From the NCBI GenBank assembly GCA_009909005.1, contig JAAAOG010000150.1:1-32200 (forward strand): DNA of 32,200 nt, read 5' to 3'. Source of the DNA: Alphaproteobacteria bacterium (GTDB lineage Bacteria > Pseudomonadota > Alphaproteobacteria > DSM-16000 > Inquilinaceae). The notes under the pieces were generated by a model. That model saw only the letters and a list, made by a program, of their open reading frames with translations, searched no databases and was not told the origin of the DNA. Position 1 is the stretch's first letter; each line of letters starts with the position of its first letter. This document shows positions 16,404 through 23,642 of the stretch, one piece after another. The translations under genes were made by a program, and so were the position numbers.

Positions 16404-17956
16404 CAGCCCGCCTCGCTTTTGTCGACATAGCGCGGGAAGACGCCCTGCGGCGGCGGCAGTTTCGTACCGCCGGCCAAGGCGTGGCCCTCGGTCAAATGGG
16501 CGAAGGTCCGCACCTCCGGCCCGACGCCCAGCTGGTCGAGCAGCCGCCCCATGGCATCCGGCATCACCGGCTGCAGCAGAATGCCGACATGGCGCAGGGC
16601 CTCCATCACCACATAGAGCACCGTGCCCATGCGCGGCGGGTCGGTCTTGCGCAGTGCCCAGGGGGCCTGCTCGTCGACATAGCGGTTGGCCTCGGCGATG
16701 ACGCTCCACACCCCTTCCAGCGCGCGGTGAAAGGCCTGAACGGCATAGTCGGCGCGCAGCCGGGCGGGCAGCGCCCGCGCCTTGTCGAGCATCGCCCGGT
16801 CCGAGTCGGTGAAGGCGCCCGGCTCGGGCACTGCCGCGCCGCAATGCTTGCCGACCATCGACAGCACCCGCTGCGCCAGATTGCCGAGATCATTGGCGAG
16901 GTCGCCATTGATCCGGCCGACCATCGCCCGGTGCGAAAAATCGCCGTCATTGCCGAACGGCACCTCCCGGCTTAGGAAATAGCGCACCTGGTCCAGGCCG
17001 TACTCGCCGACCAGGGCGTGCGGGTCGATGACATTGCCGAGCGACTTGGAGATCTTCTCGCCCTCGTTCGTCCACCAGCCATGGGCGAAGACGCGCCGCG
17101 GCGGCGGCAAACCGGCCGCCATCAGGAAGGCCGGCCAGTAGACGGCGTGGAAGCGCAGAATGTCCTTCCCGACCATATGCAGGTCGGCCGGCCAGTATTT
17201 GCGAAAGCTCAGGCTGTCGGTGTCGGGATAGCCGATCGCGGTGATGTAGTTGGTCAGCGCATCCAGCCAGACATACATGATATGCTTGTCGTTGCCCGGC
17301 ACCGGGATGCCCCAGTTGAAGGTGGTGCGGCTGATCGACAGATCCTGCAGCCCCTGCTCGACGAAGCGCTTCACCTCGTTGAGGCGGGTGGCCGGCATCA
17401 CGCAGTCGGGATTGTCGCGGTACCAGGCCAGCAGCCGGTCGCCCCAGGCCGACAGGCGGAAGAAATAGCTCGGCTCCTCCACCCACTCGACCTCGGCGCC
17501 GCTCGGCGCAATCCTGCGGCCATCGATGGTGCGCAGCTCGTCCTCACCGAAAAACGCCTCGTCGCGCACCGAATACCAGCCGGCATAATTGCCGAGATAG
17601 ATGTCGCCATTCGCCTCGATCGCCTGCCAGAGCGCCTGGCAGGCGCGGACATGGCGGTCCTCGGTGGTGCGGATAAAGTCGTCGTTGGAGAAATTCATCA
17701 GCTTGTCGAGCTCGCGGAAATTGCCGCTCACCCGGTCGGTAAAGGCCTGCGGATCCATGCCGGCGGCCCGGGCCGATTTCTCCACCTTCTGGCCGTGCTC
17801 ATCGGTGCCGGTCAGGAACCAGACATCGTGCCCGTCCAGCCGCATGAAGCGCGCCATGACGTCGCAAGCCAGGGTCGTATAGACGTGGCCGATATGCGGC
17901 CGATCATTGACGTAATAGATCGGCGTGGTGACGTAATAGCGTGTGGCCGCAGCCAT
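16403..17956 (-). CDS. metG: Methionyl-tRNA synthetase
   Basis: Charges tRNA-Met with methionine; essential for translation. The start at ATG 17956 has GGGAGA upstream and gives the canonical N-terminus YYVTTPIYYVNDRPHIGHVYTT with the HIGH motif (PHIGH). Further motifs are FLTGTDEHGQK, the GNYAGWYSVRDEAFF insertion domain, NDKHIMYVWLDALTNY and the KMSKS motif as KISKS in GEKISKSLGNVIDP. The product has 517 residues and ends without the C-terminal tRNA-binding domain found in enterobacterial MetG. It is the short form without obvious zinc-knuckle cysteines, as is normal for alphaproteobacteria. The stop overlaps the tatD start; holB ends about 120 bases upstream. Confidence 0.97.
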   Translation of the reverse strand: MAAATRYYVTTPIYYVNDRPHIGHVYTTLACDVMARFMRLDGHDVWFLTGTDEHGQKVEKSARAAGMDPQAFTDRVSGNFRELDKLMNFSNDDFIRTTEDRHVRACQALWQAIEANGDIYLGNYAGWYSVRDEAFFGEDELRTIDGRRIAPSGAEVEWVEEPSYFFRLSAWGDRLLAWYRDNPDCVMPATRLNEVKRFVEQGLQDLSISRTTFNWGIPVPGNDKHIMYVWLDALTNYITAIGYPDTDSLSFRKYWPADLHMVGKDILRFHAVYWPAFLMAAGLPPPRRVFAHGWWTNEGEKISKSLGNVIDPHALVGEYGLDQVRYFLSREVPFGNDGDFSHRAMVGRINGDLANDLGNLAQRVLSMVGKHCGAAVPEPGAFTDSDRAMLDKARALPARLRADYAVQAFHRALEGVWSVIAEANRYVDEQAPWALRKTDPPRMGTVLYVVMEALRHVGILLQPVMPDAMGRLLDQLGVGPEVRTFAHLTEGHALAGGTKLPPPQGVFPRYVDKSEAG

Positions 17957-18076
17957 GTCGCGGTCTCCCGAAGCATCGGAGCGGGGCGGGGCCTGCCAGA
18001 CATAGGCCGTGCCGGGCCGAACCCCAATGTCGCGGCCGCCACCGGCGCCGCCCTGTGTCCCCCGAACCACCCGAGA

Positions 18077-19171
18077 TCAGCCCCGGAACCCGGCGGAGAG
18101 GGTGGCGAACGCCGCCAATACGGCCTGTTTGCGGTCGAGATTGGCGCCGTCGGTCCGGGCGAACAGATGCCCGGTCTTGTCCCACAGCGCCAGCAGGCGA
18201 TCAAGGCTGCGGCGCCCGCCCAGCCTGTCCATCAGCGCCGCCTCGCCGCCGACGATATCGGCCGGCCAGGCGCCGCGGGCGGCACCGCGCACCAAGCGCT
18301 CCAGCCAGCCCTGCAGCAGTTCGGTCATGGTCTGCCAGGCCTGTTCCCCGCCCGGGCCGCTGAGCCGGTCGCCCAGCGCGTGGACGACCAGCGGGTCGGG
18401 GTCCGGCAGGCCGGCCAGCAGATCGAGCAGCGCCCGGTAGAGCGCCAGCCCGTCCTCGCGCAACAGCCCGAGGGCCCGGCCGATCGATCCCTCGGCCAGC
18501 CGGGCCAGCGCCCGCCGATCCGCCTCCGGCATGTCGGGGGCCGCCTCCGCCAGTACCGCGGCGACGCGCGCCTCCGGCAGCGGCGACAAGCGCAGCAGGC
18601 GGCAGCGCGAGCGGATTGTCGGCAGCAGGGCGCCCGGGTTGTTGGCGACGAGGATGATCAGGGCGCGGGCCGGCGGCTCCTCCAGCACCTTCAGCACCGC
18701 ATTGGCGCCGTGCCGGTTCATGCGCTCCGCCTCGTCGAGGATCACCACCCGCCAGCCGCCTTCGGCCGGGGTCATGCGCAGGAATGGCGCGATGCGCCGC
18801 ACCGCTTCGATCGGCAGGTCGCGGGCCCGCCGCTCGCCCTTGTCCTTGCTCTCGACGACCGGACGCTCGACGGTCAGCAGATCGGCATGACCGCCCGAGG
18901 CGACGCGGCGGAAGGTCGGGTGGTCGGGCGGGATGGCGAGGCTCTCGGGCCCGGCGCCGAACAGGCCGCCGCCGGCCTCGGCCTCACCCGACAGCAGGAA
19001 GCGGGCGAAGCGGAAGGCCAGGGTCGCCTTGCCGATGCCCGGCGGTCCGGCGAAGAGCCAGGCATGCGGCAGCCTGTGACCGAGCACGGCGGCGAGCAGG
19101 TCGCGCTCGGCCGCCTCATGGCCGACAAGGTCGGCCCGCGCCCGCGGCGGCGGCAGCGTCTCCGGGCTCAT
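18077..19171 (-). CDS. holB: DNA polymerase III subunit delta-prime
   Basis: Clamp-loader subunit that works with delta and tau/gamma to place the beta clamp on DNA. The product has 364 residues and its ATG overlaps the tmk stop (19168-19171). The N-terminal AAA+ module has HAWLFAGPPGIGKATLA (Walker A, about 36-52), WRVVILDEAERMN (Walker B region), NAVLKVLEEPP, and the SRC sensor motif in LPTIRSRCRLLRL. The Walker A is intact, and the rest of the protein is a helical lid and collar region. Position after tmk is the usual alphaproteobacterial arrangement. Confidence 0.95.
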   Translation of the reverse strand: MSPETLPPPRARADLVGHEAAERDLLAAVLGHRLPHAWLFAGPPGIGKATLAFRFARFLLSGEAEAGGGLFGAGPESLAIPPDHPTFRRVASGGHADLLTVERPVVESKDKGERRARDLPIEAVRRIAPFLRMTPAEGGWRVVILDEAERMNRHGANAVLKVLEEPPARALIILVANNPGALLPTIRSRCRLLRLSPLPEARVAAVLAEAAPDMPEADRRALARLAEGSIGRALGLLREDGLALYRALLDLLAGLPDPDPLVVHALGDRLSGPGGEQAWQTMTELLQGWLERLVRGAARGAWPADIVGGEAALMDRLGGRRSLDRLLALWDKTGHLFARTDGANLDRKQAVLAAFATLSAGFRG

Positions 19172-19800
19172 GCGCCCCGCAGCCGCGCATCGACGGCGCG
19201 CAGCACCGCCGCGGTCACCGCCTGGACCGGCGCGGTGGCGTCGACGACCACGCAGCGCCCGGGTTCGCGGGATGCGATGTCCAGGAAGCCGGCCCGCACC
19301 CGCTCATGGAACTCCCGGTCCATGCGCTCATAGCGGGTTTCCGCCCCTGCCCGGCCGTCGGCGCGGGCAAGGCCGTCCGCCACCGGGAGGTCGAAGACCA
19401 GCGTGAGGTCCGGCGCCAGTTCCTCCAGCGTCAGCGCCGCCAGCGTTTCGATGGCCGGCCGTCCCAGGCCGTGCCCATAGCCCTGATAGGCCATGGTGCT
19501 GTCGGCGAAGCGGTCGCAGACCACCCAGCACCCGGATCGCAGCGCCGGGCGGATGGCGGCGACGACATGGGCGCGCCGCGCCGCGAAATGCAGCAGCGCC
19601 TCGGTCAGCCCGTCCCAGCGGCCCGGCTCGCCCTCCACCAGCAGGGCGCGGATATCCTCCGCCCCGGGCGCGCCGCCGGGCTCGCGGGTCGCCAGCACCG
19701 GCAGGCCGCGCGCCGCCAGCGCCACGGTCAGGGCCCGGGCCTGGGTCGACTTGCCGGCCCCCTCGCCGCCTTCCAGCGTGATGAAGCGTCCCGGCGCCAC
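19168..19800 (-). CDS. tmk: Thymidylate kinase
   Basis: Phosphorylates dTMP to dTDP with ATP, needed for dTTP supply. The product has 210 residues with P-loop ITLEGGEGAGKSTQ near residue 8-20, the DR motif in WVVCDRFADSTMAYQGYG, and the lid region near ADGLARADGRAGAETRYE. Length is standard. It starts three bases after the dacC stop and overlaps holB, so dacC-tmk-holB form a tight operon. Confidence 0.96.
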   Translation of the reverse strand: MAPGRFITLEGGEGAGKSTQARALTVALAARGLPVLATREPGGAPGAEDIRALLVEGEPGRWDGLTEALLHFAARRAHVVAAIRPALRSGCWVVCDRFADSTMAYQGYGHGLGRPAIETLAALTLEELAPDLTLVFDLPVADGLARADGRAGAETRYERMDREFHERVRAGFLDIASREPGRCVVVDATAPVQAVTAAVLRAVDARLRGA

Positions 19801-19803
19801 GCC

Positions 19804-20967
19804 CTAGAGCCAGCCCAGCACGAAATGCTCGACCGCGCCGGCGACGCGGCCCAGAAAGCTGCGCCCCGGCACCGCATGGGCGGCGAGCAGCGGCTCTTCG
19901 CGGGTCGGCATGCCTGGCAGCGAGATGCTGAGCGTGCCGATCGGCGCACCGGCGACGATCGGCGCCGGCACCGGCTCCGCGACCCGCACGGCGACGCGCA
20001 GGCCGTCGCGCTCGCCGCGGCGAAGGGTGATCGCCAGGGCCTCCGGCGCGACCAGCCCGACCTCGCGCTCGGTGCCCATCCACACCTCGGCGTGCTCGAC
20101 CACTTCATGGGCGGCGAAGAGGTTCAGCGTTTCGAACTCCCGGAAGCCCCATTCCAGCAGCCGCACCGCCTCCTCGGCCCGGGCCGAGGCGCTGGGCAGG
20201 CCGTTGATCACCAGCACCAGCCGCCTTCCGTCGCGCACCGCCGACGCGGTGAGGCCATAGCCCGCCTCCTCGGTATGTCCGGTCTTCAGCCCGTCGGCGC
20301 CCATATCCCGGTAGAGCAGCGGGTTCCGGTTGTGCTGCGGGTCCATCGGCTCGCCGCTCGCCGTTACCCCGTACTGGAAGCTCGTCTCGGAGTAATATCG
20401 ATAAAATTGCGGGAAATCGCTGATCAGCCGCTGCGCCAGCAGCGCCAGGTCGCGGGCGGTGGAATAGTGATCGGGGTCCGGCAACCCGGTGGCGTTGGTG
20501 AAATTGCTGTTGACCAGGCCCAGCTCGTGCGCCCGCTCGGTCATCAGCCGGGCGAATTCCGCCTCGGAGCCGGCGAGGCCCTCGGCCAGCACAACCGAGG
20601 CGTCATTGCCGGAATGGACGATGACGCCGCGGATCAGGTCCTCGACGCGCACCATCGCCCCGACCTCGACGAACATGCGCGAGCCGATGGTCTGCCAGGC
20701 CCGCTCGGAGACCGGCAGCCGGTCGTCGAGTTCGAGGCGGCCCTCGTCCAGCGCCTCGAAGACCATATACATGGTCATGATTTTGCTCATCGAGGCGGTC
20801 GGCATGCGCTGGTCGGCATTGTGGTCGAGCAGCACCGAGCCGGTGGTGACATCGATCAGGATGGCCTCGCGCGCCGAGGTCTCGATCGTGGCGCGGGCCG
20901 GGAGCGTGACGCACAGCAGCAGCACCGCAGCGAGCGCCAGCCTGCCGGCACGGGAGATCAAAAACAT
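19804..20967 (-). CDS. dacC: D-alanyl-D-alanine carboxypeptidase (PBP5/6 family)
   Basis: Periplasmic penicillin-binding protein that trims the terminal D-Ala from peptidoglycan stem peptides. The N-terminal signal peptide is RLALAAVLLLCVTLPARA, with cleavage around residue 26. The three active-site motifs are present: SMSK with nucleophile Ser59 and Lys62, SGN at 119-121 and KTG at 228-230. The C-terminal beta domain (APIVAGAPIGTLSIS) and a final amphipathic helix (FLGRVAGAVEHFVLGWL) for membrane attachment follow. The 387-residue length is usual. First gene of the operon to tmk, holB, metG, tatD and the MBL hydrolase; a promoter should lie in 20968-21212. The dacC versus dacA/F symbol is arbitrary. 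Confidence 0.95.
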   Translation of the reverse strand: MFLISRAGRLALAAVLLLCVTLPARATIETSAREAILIDVTTGSVLLDHNADQRMPTASMSKIMTMYMVFEALDEGRLELDDRLPVSERAWQTIGSRMFVEVGAMVRVEDLIRGVIVHSGNDASVVLAEGLAGSEAEFARLMTERAHELGLVNSNFTNATGLPDPDHYSTARDLALLAQRLISDFPQFYRYYSETSFQYGVTASGEPMDPQHNRNPLLYRDMGADGLKTGHTEEAGYGLTASAVRDGRRLVLVINGLPSASARAEEAVRLLEWGFREFETLNLFAAHEVVEHAEVWMGTEREVGLVAPEALAITLRRGERDGLRVAVRVAEPVPAPIVAGAPIGTLSISLPGMPTREEPLLAAHAVPGRSFLGRVAGAVEHFVLGWL

Positions 20968-21212
20968 CGCCTAACCCCATGACGGATCGCGGGAACGGGG
21001 CGGCCGGCGGCCACCGCCCCGGCTCATAAACCCGGATCATAGGATAGATCGTCCCCCCGCGGTAGGGCATGCGAGGGCCGCGATCCCTGTCCCCGGATCT
21101 GGTGACCACCGGGCCGGGCGCCATGCAGGCCGCTCGCCCGTGCGGTGGTTGACAGGAGCGGCAAAACCGCCGACCGTTCGACGTTTCGCGGAGCCGGAGG
21201 AGAGCCGCCGCC

Positions 21213-21506
21213 ATGATGGAAGACGATCCGCAACGCGATGAGATCACGGCCGAGGTGCTGAAGTTGGCCAATGGCGCCCTCGGCGAGGGCACGGAAATCA
21301 CCCGGATCATCCTCGGGGTCAGCCGGGCGATGGCCGAGCTGACCGCCGTCATGCTGCTGCAGCTCGACAACGCCGCCAGGGCCGGCGGCGAGGACATCGA
21401 CACCGAGCAGGTGTTCGACGACCTGAAGAGCACCTACGAGACGATGACCCGGCTGGCCTACACAAGGCTGACCGGCGAGGCGGCCGACGAAGACGACGAA
21501 GCCTGA
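21213..21506 (+). CDS. Small conserved-looking hypothetical protein
   Basis: A 97-residue acidic helical protein of unknown function, divergent from dacC. A strong GGAGGAG at 21196-21202 sets the ATG at 21213. Segments such as EVLKLANGALGEGTEITRII and MAELTAVMLLQLDNAARAGG suggest packed helices, and the tail is rich in Asp and Glu. No motif or membrane segment is evident. TTGACA at 21149-21154 may be part of its promoter. It ends about 60 bases before the tRNA-Ser gene. Codon use is chromosomal, so it is probably a real host gene. Confidence 0.65.
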   Translation: MMEDDPQRDEITAEVLKLANGALGEGTEITRIILGVSRAMAELTAVMLLQLDNAARAGGEDIDTEQVFDDLKSTYETMTRLAYTRLTGEAADEDDEA

Positions 21507-21566
21507 CCAACCGCCGGCGGCAATTTGAAAGCGGCCCCGGCTCTGCTACATTGCCGGAACAGCGCC

Positions 21567-21656
21567 GGATGGGTGGCCGAGCGGTTGATGGCACCGGTCT
21601 TGAAAACCGGCAGGCGCGAGAGCGCCTCGTGGGTTCGAATCCCACCCCATCCGCCA
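21567..21656 (+). tRNA. tRNA-Ser (UGA anticodon)
   Basis: Class II tRNA with acceptor GGATGGG (21567-21573) pairing with CCCATCC (21646-21652), discriminator G and encoded CCA (21654-21656). The anticodon stem CCGGT/ACCGG (21594-21598 and 21606-21610) encloses loop CTTGAAA with anticodon TGA at 21601-21603. A long variable arm (AGGCGC...GCGCCT region) and T-arm GTGGG-TTCGAAT-CCCAC confirm serine. tRNA-Ser genes are common integration targets, and the acquired defence island starts just downstream, but no matching attachment repeat is visible in the window. Confidence 0.97.
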
Positions 21657-21682
21657 CTTGCCTTCACGAAAGCGTTCTCTCG

Positions 21683-21703
21683 ATCCGGTTGCGGCCGGAT
21701 TTT
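21683..21703 (+). terminator. Possible terminator of tRNA-Ser
   Basis: ATCCGG (21683-21688) and CCGGAT (21695-21700) form a six-pair stem with a six-base loop, ending in TTTT. The T-run is short, so this is a weak candidate, 27 bases after the tRNA end. Confidence 0.4.
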
Positions 21704-21924
21704 CTCGTTGTTTTCGAGGGTTATGCGGGTTGGGCTGTTCACTGGCGGCAGCGCCGGGAGGGCCAGAAGCGGTCTCTCAGGGCCGATATTCTCCGGACCT
21801 GATGACTGCGCCGATTTGGTGAACTGGTTATTAAGCAGCTGAAATATATAAAAAATTCTTTCTGCGAAGCTACTCATTTCGATGGGAGTCGCTTTTCGAG
21901 AAGGCCAGAAAGTTAATCTACGCA

Positions 21925-21954
21925 GCGGATTGGGCGCCTGCGGATCGGGCGCCT
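21925..21954. repeat. Two-copy 15-base tandem repeat
   Basis: GCGGATTGGGCGCCT is followed immediately by GCGGATCGGGCGCCT, one mismatch apart. It lies in the gap between the tRNA and the operon; the function is unknown. Confidence 0.6.
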
Positions 21955-22101
21955 ATTGGATTGGACTTTCGCGACGCTTTCGCTGACGATTTTTGGGGCA
22001 CGCGCCCCTCATACCGGCAGCAGGTTGGCAAAGGGGGCAGATGGAGACCCGGCCATTTCCGAGACCTCATTTGTACCGACCCTAAATATAAGCTTTACCT
22101 T

Positions 22102-23094
22102 TTACTCTGCTGCAATCGCGGGTGCGCGCGTTTGTGTAGAAAGTGTGGTGGATGTCAGTGTCCGGACGATCGCTTCCACCACCGGCGGCGCGACACCATT
22201 CCCCAAAAGCTTGATGTTCTCCCTGCGACAGCCTTGCTCCAGCAGGAAGTCCGGCCCAAAGCCCATCGCTCTTCGGAGTTCGGGGACCTGCAGCATTCGC
22301 AAGGTCGGCTCTCCATCACGCCAACGCACCAGTCCGAAACGGTCCAGCGTCGTTATCGTGCGAAGCGGGCGGTCCAGGCTTTGCCAGCCGCCGGAGGCAT
22401 CGCTGCCGTAGTAGACCATCAGGAAGTCGATGCCTTCGCCAAGAGCATCAATGCCTCGCTGCGCACGGGCCAGCGTGGCGACGGCCCTGCGGCCATTGTC
22501 TAGCGGACCGGCCTTCCAGGTCCCGTCCCATTCTATGATACTGCGGGCTGTCCGGGGGGCGGCCGACCAAGTTGGCAGGACCGCCTCAGGTAGGCGTTCT
22601 CGATCGCAGAGCAGAAAGAGGCGGCGACGTGTCTGGGGGACACCGAAGTGCGCGGCGTCGAGGGGCTGCTCTCGGACGAAATAGTCGTTCTCAAGTTCAT
22701 CGATCAGTGCCCTGTACCCGGCCCACTTCTTCATGTGGACAACGTTTTCCAGAATGACCCAGCGCGGCTGCAGAGCACGAGCAAAATTCAAGACAAAGCG
22801 GGCTGTGGCGCGGCTGCTCTCGTTGCGCTCCTTGGCGCCCCTGGCGCAGGTATGGTGGGTACATTCAGGCGACGCCAGGATCAGGTCGATCTGCCCAATA
22901 CCGCCCGTCAATTCCGCCGGGCTGCTGTCCTCTCTCATCCAGGCTTTGATGGCCTTTGCTTTTGGGAAATTTTGACGGAAGGTCTTAATGGCTACATCCC
23001 AGCCATCAACTCCGCACACGATCTCGGCACCAGCCCGTTCTGCTCCATGGCTGCTCCCTCCCCCACCACAGAACAGGTCAAGAACACGAATCAT
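22102..23094 (-). CDS. DNA (cytosine-5-)methyltransferase
   Basis: Methylates cytosine C5 in a specific DNA site using SAM. The 330-residue protein has motif I DLFCGGGGSS (6-15), motif IV as ASPECTHHT with catalytic Cys78, motif VI ENV (116-118), motif VIII QTRRR (154-158) and final motif X GNGVAPPVVEAI. In motif IV the residue before the cysteine is glutamate, PEC, instead of the usual PPC. The target-recognition region between motifs VIII and IX/X is short (about 100 residues). It is the last gene of the six-gene island operon, 41 bases after the Vsr-like gene. With that gene it forms the methylation and repair end of the island. Its modification site is unknown. Confidence 0.9.
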   Translation of the reverse strand: MIRVLDLFCGGGGSSHGAERAGAEIVCGVDGWDVAIKTFRQNFPKAKAIKAWMREDSSPAELTGGIGQIDLILASPECTHHTCARGAKERNESSRATARFVLNFARALQPRWVILENVVHMKKWAGYRALIDELENDYFVREQPLDAAHFGVPQTRRRLFLLCDRERLPEAVLPTWSAAPRTARSIIEWDGTWKAGPLDNGRRAVATLARAQRGIDALGEGIDFLMVYYGSDASGGWQSLDRPLRTITTLDRFGLVRWRDGEPTLRMLQVPELRRAMGFGPDFLLEQGCRRENIKLLGNGVAPPVVEAIVRTLTSTTLSTQTRAPAIAAE

Positions 23095-23135
23095 AATAAA
23101 ACCATTATATCACCATTAGCGGGAAGGCGCCAGGC

Positions 23136-23603
23136 CTACTTTGGGCCGGCCCGGGCCTCGCTCTCACCCAGTGCCACCAGAATTCGTTCAAGGCAACGGT
23201 CGGGATCCTTTCTGATTTGGTGCTCCCATATGCGTAGCACAGTCCAACCTTTGCGTCTCAGGCGCTGGTGGTTCTTCCGGTCTCGCGCCCTGGTTGCGGC
23301 GATCTTCGCCTCCCACTTCTCGGACAGCTTGTCGCGCCACAGGGGGAACCGCCAGCCGTGCCAGAAGTCTCCATCAACAAAAATGGTCACGCCCTTGTCT
23401 CGGAAGACGAAGTCGGGTCGGCCCGGAAGATCCCCTGCGTGCTCCTCCCAGTCGAGACCGACACCGTGCAACATGGCTGCCACGGCGCGCTCCGGGCCGG
23501 TACCCTTCCCCCTGATCCTCGACATCACGGCCGACCTCGTTTCAGCGGACATGATGTCTCCACGATGTCGGCGGGGACGCGTCTCTTCCTTCACTTCGTC
23601 CAT
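23136..23603 (-). CDS. vsr: Very short patch repair-like endonuclease (Vsr family)
   Basis: Vsr nicks DNA at T:G mismatches that arise when 5-methylcytosine deaminates, so it normally accompanies a cytosine methyltransferase, as here. ATG 23603 is preferred to 23642 because GGAGG lies seven bases upstream. The product has 155 residues. Signatures are the start SAETRSAVMSRIRGKGTGPE, LPGRPDFVF (59-67, catalytic Asp63 region), VDGDFWHGW (76-84) and the end WTVLRIWEHQI. E. coli Vsr has GCFWH with a zinc-binding cysteine; this protein has GDFWH, a variant that lacks that cysteine. It ends 41 bases before the methyltransferase start. Confidence 0.88.
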   Translation of the reverse strand: MDEVKEETRPRRHRGDIMSAETRSAVMSRIRGKGTGPERAVAAMLHGVGLDWEEHAGDLPGRPDFVFRDKGVTIFVDGDFWHGWRFPLWRDKLSEKWEAKIAATRARDRKNHQRLRRKGWTVLRIWEHQIRKDPDRCLERILVALGESEARAGPK

Positions 23604-23642
23604 GATCCTCCAGCCTCCCAAAGACCGGAGGCCCCCGCGCAT

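Larger units (their letters stand above)
21657..22101. other. 445-base AT-richer gap between tRNA-Ser and the defence operon
   Basis: Composition falls right after the tRNA. It contains a hairpin that may terminate the tRNA transcript (21683-21703), an AT-rich stretch (21835-21870), a 15-base tandem repeat (21925-21954) and a GGGGC-ACGC-GCCCC hairpin (21995-22008). No open frame looks genuine. It is the tail side of the minus-strand operon. Confidence 0.5.

Noticed and set aside
17018-19333. 771-codon plus-strand open frame opposite metG and holB
   Set aside because: Shadow frame without family features; metG, holB and tmk are certain on the other strand.
18784-20982. 732-codon plus-strand open frame opposite holB, tmk and dacC
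   Set aside because: Shadow frame; dacC has signal peptide and all three active-site motifs on the minus strand.
21995-22008. GGGGC-ACGC-GCCCC hairpin as terminator of the defence operon
   Set aside because: On the minus strand it is followed by A rather than T residues, so it does not fit an intrinsic terminator for that operon.
21961-22503. Plus-strand frame running into the methyltransferase gene
   Set aside because: Mostly antisense to the methyltransferase; the small unique 5' part has no motif or start signal.
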